Shown in pieces: positions 59,972 through 64,000 of a stretch of 64,000 nucleotides of DNA (position 1 is its first letter; each line of letters starts with the position of its first letter). The translations under genes were made by a program, and so were the position numbers. The notes beneath the pieces were generated by a model, which was not told the DNA's origin, did not search any database, and saw nothing but the letters and a program-made list of their open reading frames with translations. Origin of the DNA: Methylobacterium pseudosasicola (GTDB lineage: Bacteria; Pseudomonadota; Alphaproteobacteria; Rhizobiales; Beijerinckiaceae); NCBI RefSeq assembly GCF_900114535.1, contig NZ_FOTK01000023.1:46432-110431 (forward strand), given 5' to 3'.

Positions 59972-60232
59972 TCAAAAGCGGCGCATGTAATCTCCGAGTT
60001 CGAGGCGCATCCCCGCTTCGAAGCCGATGTGCCATGCCCGAACTTCATCAGTTCGCATGCCGGCTTCCTGATGCCCCCGGGCCACAATGATCCCGACCTG
60101 CTCGATTCTGCGCACGACGCCCTCAACGCTGCCTGTCTCTGGGCTCAGCGTCTTGATCATCTCGCTCGTTGCAAGCCGGCCAGCTTTTTCGCCTCGCGCG
60201 ATGGGAGCTAGCGGCTTGCTACGCGGCGGCAT
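59972..60232 (-). CDS. Short hypothetical protein
   Basis: 86 residues: IKTLSPETGSVEGVVRRIEQ, VGIIVARGHQEAGMRTDE and HIGFEAGMRLELGDYMRRF. Moderately protein-like, with GAGG about 14 bases before the ATG. No family recognised. Confidence 0.4.
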   Translation of the reverse strand: MPPRSKPLAPIARGEKAGRLATSEMIKTLSPETGSVEGVVRRIEQVGIIVARGHQEAGMRTDEVRAWHIGFEAGMRLELGDYMRRF

Positions 60233-60355
60233 GGGTCTCGATTGCCTCACCTATGTGAGCCGATACACAACTTGGCTCGGGGGTAGGATGGCCGCTGGCG
60301 GTTACCGAGGCGTGCTGGTTTGCGAACTTAAGCATCCCGAGCCGGTATTTGGCAC

Positions 60356-60387
60356 GAAAAAGCCCGCGCCGGCGAACCGGGCGGGCG
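60356..60387 (-). terminator. Hairpin 1 of an array
   Basis: Outer stem GCCCGC/GCGGGC (60362-60367 with 60381-60386), inner stem CCGG/CCGG around CGAA. Five T follow on the minus strand. Confidence 0.6.
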
Positions 60388-60456
60388 AAGGTTGTGATTT
60401 CGAGCTCTAGGGGGAGTCGAAAATCGCAGGGACCATACCGCAAATACCAGTAGAGG

Positions 60457-60490
60457 AAAGCCCGCCACGATACTGGATCGGGCGGGCTTT
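60457..60490. terminator. Hairpin 2 of an array
   Basis: Perfect 10-bp stem AAAGCCCGCC/GGCGGGCTTT (60457-60466 with 60481-60490), with an inner CGAT/ATCG stem. Symmetric ends allow action on both strands. Confidence 0.65.
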
Positions 60491-60586
60491 CAGCCTCGGA
60501 CAAAGGTGTCACCGCGAAGTCCGAGGCTCTGATGGCGCCAGCTGTTGAGACGGGCGCCGCACACAGTTGTAGTGCTGCAGTGCAGC

Positions 60587-60619
60587 AAGAAAACCCGCCT
60601 CGGCAGTGAGCCGGGCGGG
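60587..60619 (-). terminator. Hairpin 3 of an array
   Basis: Outer stem CCCGCC/GGCGGG (60594-60599 with 60614-60619), inner CGGC/GCCG, preceded by AAGAAAA on plus, a T-rich tail on minus. The bases after it resemble those after hairpin 1 (GGCGGGC, then GAAGTTG). Confidence 0.55.
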
Positions 60620-60883
60620 CTGAAGTTGCCATTGGGCTTCGAGCGCTATGCATGGCTCGGCCGAAGCTGATTCGCTTCACCCGTTTGGATGATGTCAGGG
60701 CCTACTCCGCTTTCGCCATCTGCCGCCCGTGGTTCTGCGCGATGTCGAGGAAGGTGCGGCGCACCCCGTCAGGAGCGCGCCGCAAGTTGGCTCGCTGGCT
60801 CAACGACGAGCCCGCCCCTTTGGTAAGGCCTGGGCCATGCAGTCGACTCGTGCAAGCAGGGGCGATAACTCGAAGGTTTTGTT

Positions 60884-61144
60884 TTACGCTTTCGTTTTTT
60901 CAAAAGAGCTAACCGCTGACGACGGTGTCACAAAAAAATCCAGCCTGAATAGTATCAGATCTGCCCCACCTGTTACTTCCATCCGCCATTCTGGGCCGAG
61001 GCTCTCTAGCCTTGCGCCTTCTTCTAGAAGCACGCCGGCATACCGGATAGCCTCGCGGCGAGCGAAAATTAAGTCTGGCAACTCGACACCTTTTTTGTCG
61101 AGCGGGACGACGCCGTCATAGACGTTGAAATGGTAGCGAGGCAT
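60884..61144 (-). CDS. DUF6894-type short protein
   Basis: 86 residues: MPRYHFNVYDGVVPLDKKGVELPDLIFARREAIRYAGVLLEEGA. YHFNVYDG and the D..G.EL......A...A run fit the DUF6894 pattern, as in the gene at 46032. The C-terminal part is richer in Phe and Ser than usual. It begins right beside an AT-rich segment. Function unknown. Confidence 0.65.
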   Translation of the reverse strand: MPRYHFNVYDGVVPLDKKGVELPDLIFARREAIRYAGVLLEEGARLESLGPEWRMEVTGGADLILFRLDFFVTPSSAVSSFEKTKA

Positions 61145-61566
61145 ACATTTTCCCGGCCGTCGCAAGGCGGGAGCCATGGCTCTCAATCACGGTCATGCCT
61201 GAGTCAGAGACCGCAACTACCGGCAGCTGTGCCACACAGCGGCGGGCAACGATTACATATAGATCAGGTTTCCCGACCCCCGAAGAATATGCCGCACTGT
61301 ATGTGCGAACGGCATAATCGCCAAAAGAAAGCCCCGCACGGCGACTGCCAGCGGGGCTAAGGTAAATGGACGCTCGGTGCGTTACGCCGGCGACTGTTAT
61401 CAGGATAGCGATTATGATTACAATATAAAGCCTAGGAAGTAACAGTTTGATACTATTGTTGCCGAGAGATGTTTGGGCACGCAGAAAGGGCCGCTCAGAA
61501 GCTCCTGGGCGGCCAGAGAAGTGAAAATATAAAGAAGTGCTGCTTATTTGTGCGAAGCTTTGTTTT
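61145..61566. other. Gene-free stretch with two hairpins
   Basis: About 420 bases with AT-rich patches (61390-61460). Hairpin GCCCCGC/GCGGGGC (61331-61337 with 61351-61357; inner GGC/GCC) and hairpin GGCCGC/GCGGCC (61489-61494 with 61509-61514) share the A-run plus nested-stem design of those at 60.3-60.6 kb. An open frame on the minus strand (61116-61601) runs through both hairpins and is not considered a gene. Confidence 0.45.
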
Positions 61567-61944
61567 TTAGGATTGCGTTTTAAGATAGGCGATGACGTCA
61601 TTGATTTTCTTGTCGTCTGAGAAGCCTTGGAAAATCATCTTGTTGCCTGGAACTTTGGCCTTCGGGTTCTTCAGCCATTCGTGGAGCGTGGCCTCGTCCC
61701 AGGTGAGGCCGGAATTCTTCAGGGCGGCGGAATAGTTGTAACCCTCGTAGGTGCCGGCCTTGCGTCCGACGACACCCTTCAGATCCGGACCCACGCCATT
61801 CTTCTGGAAGTTGTGGCAAGCCTTGCAGGGCGCGAATGCCTTCTCGCCAGCAGCAGCATCACCGACTTCCTGGGCTTGGGCAGAGAGCGGGATCAGAACG
61901 GCAAGGACGGCGCCGAGAACGAGAGAACGCATGAATTTCCTCAT
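61567..61944 (-). CDS. Periplasmic class I cytochrome c
   Basis: 125 residues. The signal peptide MRKFMRSLVLGAVLAVLIPL is followed by cleavage at SAQA-Q (about 22). The heme-binding CKACH (about 37-41), GVGPDLKGVVGRKAG (about 49-63), and the axial Met in PGNKMIFQGF (about 102-111) fit a cytochrome c2/cytochrome c-550 type electron carrier of the periplasm. An ATG at 61944 is chosen because it starts the signal peptide. Confidence 0.85.
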   Translation of the reverse strand: MRKFMRSLVLGAVLAVLIPLSAQAQEVGDAAAGEKAFAPCKACHNFQKNGVGPDLKGVVGRKAGTYEGYNYSAALKNSGLTWDEATLHEWLKNPKAKVPGNKMIFQGFSDDKKINDVIAYLKTQS

Positions 61945-62426
61945 AGGCCAAGCGAGATTGATGGCGATGCGAAGCTTGGCGCAGTGAGGCATAGACGTCC
62001 GCCGAAGGGGCTTAATCCAGCTGCTCCCTCTATCGATGCTAATGCAGCCGAGGTCGGGGCCCAATCTGCCCGTCGCATCTGAGCGCCGCTACGCTGAAGG
62101 CCATGACGTGCCCTCAGCCGGCGCCATCGTCGGGCCGCGGCTCAGCGCCACGTCCTTGAACAGGTTGGCGGAGGCTAGTGGATTATTACGCCTTCGCCAT
62201 CTGGCCTCGATCGTTCCTCGTGATGTCGCGGAAGAGATCGCCGTCTCCGTAAACGAATGTCTGCGCATTAATTAATCGTTAACGATTTATCTGAAGTTAA
62301 TGAATTGCCGAGGCATCATGATGTCAGGCAGTCGCCGATTGCAGTCATGTTGCTCCATCTCCCAAGTAATGCCCAGCGATGGTTGCGGCACAGGGAATTG
62401 AAAAGGGAGCGCCGCAGGAGGGGGAA
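61945..62426. other. Intergenic stretch, no gene seen
   Basis: About 480 bases between the divergent cytochrome and exported protein genes. It has an AT-rich part (62255-62360) with ATTAATTAATCG and CATCATGATG words, which may hold the promoters of both. No gene recognised. Confidence 0.4.
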
Positions 62427-63062
62427 ATGGGGGCGATTGTCTTGGCCGGGCCATCGGTTGGATTTCAGCCAAAGGATCGGCGTAGCGTTGCGCTTCAGGT
62501 GATGCTTGTTCTCGGCTGGGGCGGCCTGTTCGCCTACTGCGCGGCCTATCTCAACGAGGACCTGCCGTTCCCAACGTCATCGGTTCAGGCGATCGGCGAG
62601 CCGGTCATCGATCAGCCGGAGGACATCTCCCGTCCTGTAATCAGGGTTGCCGCCCTTGAGCCGGCCATGCCCGCCGCGGCTCCAGCTGTCGTCCCGCCGT
62701 CGACGCCAGCAATTGTCGCGGTTCAAACCGTAACGTCTCCAGCGACGCCCCGCCCAGCTTCAGTCGGCTTGGACTATGTTGGAACCTGGGGGCCTACCAC
62801 TGACGCCTGCAGTGCTCCCGCGCGTCGCAAGGGATTCGTCCCGGCGACGATCACGCCCGGGCGCGCGCAGGCCGGCGACACCATCTGCAGCTTCAGCGGC
62901 GCCCATCGCGCCGGCAACATCTGGTCACTGGCTGCCGATTGTGGTGACCGTGACCACCGTTGGTCCTCTCAGGTCCGTCTTGCCGTGAATGGTGACCGCC
63001 TGACCTGGACGAGTGCCCTGGGCACCTCGACCTACGTTCGATGCGGTCGCCGAGCTGGGTGA
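62427..63062 (+). CDS. Membrane-anchored periplasmic protein, unknown domain
   Basis: 211 residues, with AGGAGGGGGAA before the ATG. One hydrophobic segment (LQVMLVLGWGGLFAYCAAYL, about 23-42) anchors it. A Pro/Ala/Val-rich linker (about 55-112) leads to a C-terminal domain with YVGTWGPTTDACS, TICSFSGAHRAGNIWSLAADCGD and STYVRC: four Cys that may form two disulphides, like exported lipocalin-like or protease-inhibitor-like domains. Role unknown. Confidence 0.6.
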   Translation: MGAIVLAGPSVGFQPKDRRSVALQVMLVLGWGGLFAYCAAYLNEDLPFPTSSVQAIGEPVIDQPEDISRPVIRVAALEPAMPAAAPAVVPPSTPAIVAVQTVTSPATPRPASVGLDYVGTWGPTTDACSAPARRKGFVPATITPGRAQAGDTICSFSGAHRAGNIWSLAADCGDRDHRWSSQVRLAVNGDRLTWTSALGTSTYVRCGRRAG

Positions 63063-63244
63063 GGCGTGCTGCACCTGCATTGCGATACCTGATCCTCAAT
63101 GTGAAAGGACGCACCGGCCGCGCGTGAACGGGGGGAACACGGCGACCGGCGCGCTCGCTTGCGGGAGCCAGTGAAGGCTCAACCGCTGCGATAGGTGAGG
63201 ATATGGGGATCGCCAGACGGAACGGGCAGATCCCCGCTTGGTCC

Positions 63245-63742
63245 TCAGGCCTCCTTTGCCTTCCGCGGCCGCCCGGCACGCTTCGGCTTGTCGGAGACGG
63301 TCTGGGCAGGTTCAGCCGCCTTCTTGCGCTGATTGCCGAGGCCAAGAGCCAAGGCAAGCTTGGAACGCTGCTCGGAGTAGCTGGCAGCCGTCGAGGGGTA
63401 GTCGCGCGGCAGCCCGTAGCGCTCGCGGTACTGCTCGATCGTCATGCCATTGCCGGTGAGGTGCCGCTTCAGGGTCTTGTACGGCTTGCCGTCGACGAAG
63501 CTGATCAGCGCGTCGGGCGTGATCGACTTGCGGATCTGGGCAGGGGTCAGCTTCTCGACAGCCGGAGCCTCCAGAGCAGCTCCATTGCCCAGCCCAGCCA
63601 ACGCAGCGTGCGTGTTGGCGATCAGGGTAGCGATCTCGCTCGGCTGCAGGTGATTGTTCGAGACGTAGGCAGAGACGACACCCGCCGTCAGCTCGATGTA
63701 GTCGGTCGACCCACGCTCGATCGTTTCAATGTTCTCGTCCAC
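63245..63742 (-). CDS. Ros/MucR-like regulator lacking zinc cysteines
   Basis: 165 residues. ELTAGVVSAYVSNNHLQPSEIATLI (about 17-41) and LTPAQIRKSITPDALISFVDGKPYKTLKRHLTGNGMTIEQYRERYGLP (about 65-112) match the MucR/Ros family. Where typical members have CLEDGKKFKSLKRHL, this one has SFVDGKPYKTLKRHL, so the two zinc-binding cysteines are absent. The fold may be held by hydrophobic packing, as known for some zinc-free Ros homologues. MucR proteins are pleiotropic regulators; this one is monocistronic. Confidence 0.8.
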   Translation of the reverse strand: MDENIETIERGSTDYIELTAGVVSAYVSNNHLQPSEIATLIANTHAALAGLGNGAALEAPAVEKLTPAQIRKSITPDALISFVDGKPYKTLKRHLTGNGMTIEQYRERYGLPRDYPSTAASYSEQRSKLALALGLGNQRKKAAEPAQTVSDKPKRAGRPRKAKEA

Positions 63743-63920
63743 GTTCCATACTCCAGTGCAAAGTCATCTGTCCCTGCGCCGGTCGTTGCGTAATGGCAAG
63801 GTGCCACAGCATCAATGGACAAGAAATTGGTTTCCGATTTGCAATTACCGTAGGGTCTTACCTTTCCGAGTGCTATATCACACGTCAAGGTAGATGATGC
63901 TTCGGCTGACGGGAGCGGGC

Positions 63921-64000
63921 ATGACACAGCAACGGGCACGCGCAGGCGATACCCTGCTCGGCGCATCACGCTGCCGCGTCGAGGAGCGCGGAGGACAGTC
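63921..64000 (+). CDS. Start of a possible gene (runs off window)
   Basis: ATG at 63921 with GGGAG upstream; 26 codons are open to the window end (MTQQRARAGDTLLGASRCRV at the start). It is divergent from the MucR-like gene. Too short to assign a function. Confidence 0.35.
   Translation, partial: MTQQRARAGDTLLGASRCRVEERGGQ

Larger units (their letters stand above)
60233..60883. other. Gene-free stretch with clustered hairpins
   Basis: About 650 bases without a supported gene. It contains three related terminator-like hairpins at 60356-60387, 60457-60490 and 60587-60619. Confidence 0.5.

Noticed and set aside
61116..61601. 161-codon minus-strand frame between DUF6894 and cytochrome genes
   Set aside because: Runs through two GC hairpins and an AT-rich patch that makes it look hydrophobic; no start signal.
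1..64000. CRISPR arrays or cas genes that could guide the Tn7-like element
   Set aside because: No regularly spaced direct repeats and no Cas-like proteins seen on either strand.

Overview
The window is a high-GC (about 70%) alphaproteobacterial sequence, most likely from Methylobacterium or a close relative. The inference rests on base composition, two short DUF6894-type proteins, a Ros/MucR regulator, a MsuE-type FMN reductase and the general gene style. No rRNA or replication gene fixes species or replicon. One tRNA gene is present, tRNA-Arg(CCG) at 56012-56088. No CRISPR array was found.

Layout. 1-14.8 kb is a set of small redox clusters, each with its own regulator: a sulfonate-type FMN reductase; a marR-ABM monooxygenase-FAD monooxygenase operon; a tetR-lysR pair divergent from an old-yellow-enzyme gene with two TetR-like palindromes between them; a LysR gene divergent from a small NADP oxidoreductase and a quinone-oxidoreductase-like MDR gene; a FUSC efflux protein; and a flavin amine oxidase.

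14.9-27.4 kb is an accessory, defence-like island. It holds a TIR protein with basic tails next to a membrane-spanning DUF2235 alpha/beta hydrolase. A complete ABC-three-component (ABC-3C) operon follows: nuclease plus ABC-3C C-terminal domain, a middle component, and a Rad50-like ATPase with a CxxC hook. Next come a PD-(D/E)xK-like protein, a stand-alone proteasome-beta-like Ntn hydrolase, and a run of metallophosphoesterase, small protein, soluble FtsH-like AAA+/M41 protease and small protein. Starts in this last run sit just behind hairpins that cover the ribosome binding site.

27.9-34.0 kb is a Tn7-like transposition operon, tnsA-tnsB-tnsC-tniQ, with 1-4 base overlaps or near-contact between genes and a strong terminator after tniQ. 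No Cas genes are nearby and I could not fix the element's ends.

34.3-45.8 kb is an oxidative pentose (L-arabinose, possibly D-xylose or galactose) catabolic cluster. It has an OprB porin, sugar 1-dehydrogenase, FAH-family 2-keto-3-deoxy acid dehydratase, alpha-ketoglutarate semialdehyde dehydrogenase, GntR regulator, IlvD/EDD sugar acid dehydratase, aldose 1-epimerase, sugar MFS transporter and SMP-30 lactonase. Together these would carry the sugar from outside the cell to 2-oxoglutarate. A 13-base identical motif lies in two of its promoter regions.

46-64 kb is mixed: an HWE-family sensor kinase beside a decayed kinase remnant, a holin-X-like membrane protein, a membrane-anchored sigma-70 region 1.1 protein, and a three-gene operon (DUF559 nuclease, small DNA-binding-like protein, 1078-residue double ATPase with a HerA-like half) that ends close to the tRNA-Arg gene. 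Beyond the tRNA lie small unknown and exported proteins, an array of similar terminator-like hairpins, a cytochrome c and a Ros/MucR protein that lacks the zinc-binding cysteines.

The best candidates for undescribed biology are the DUF559/HerA double-ATPase operon, the TIR-DUF2235 pair, the Ntn hydrolase in a defence island, and the repeated leader structures in front of the FtsH-like cluster.
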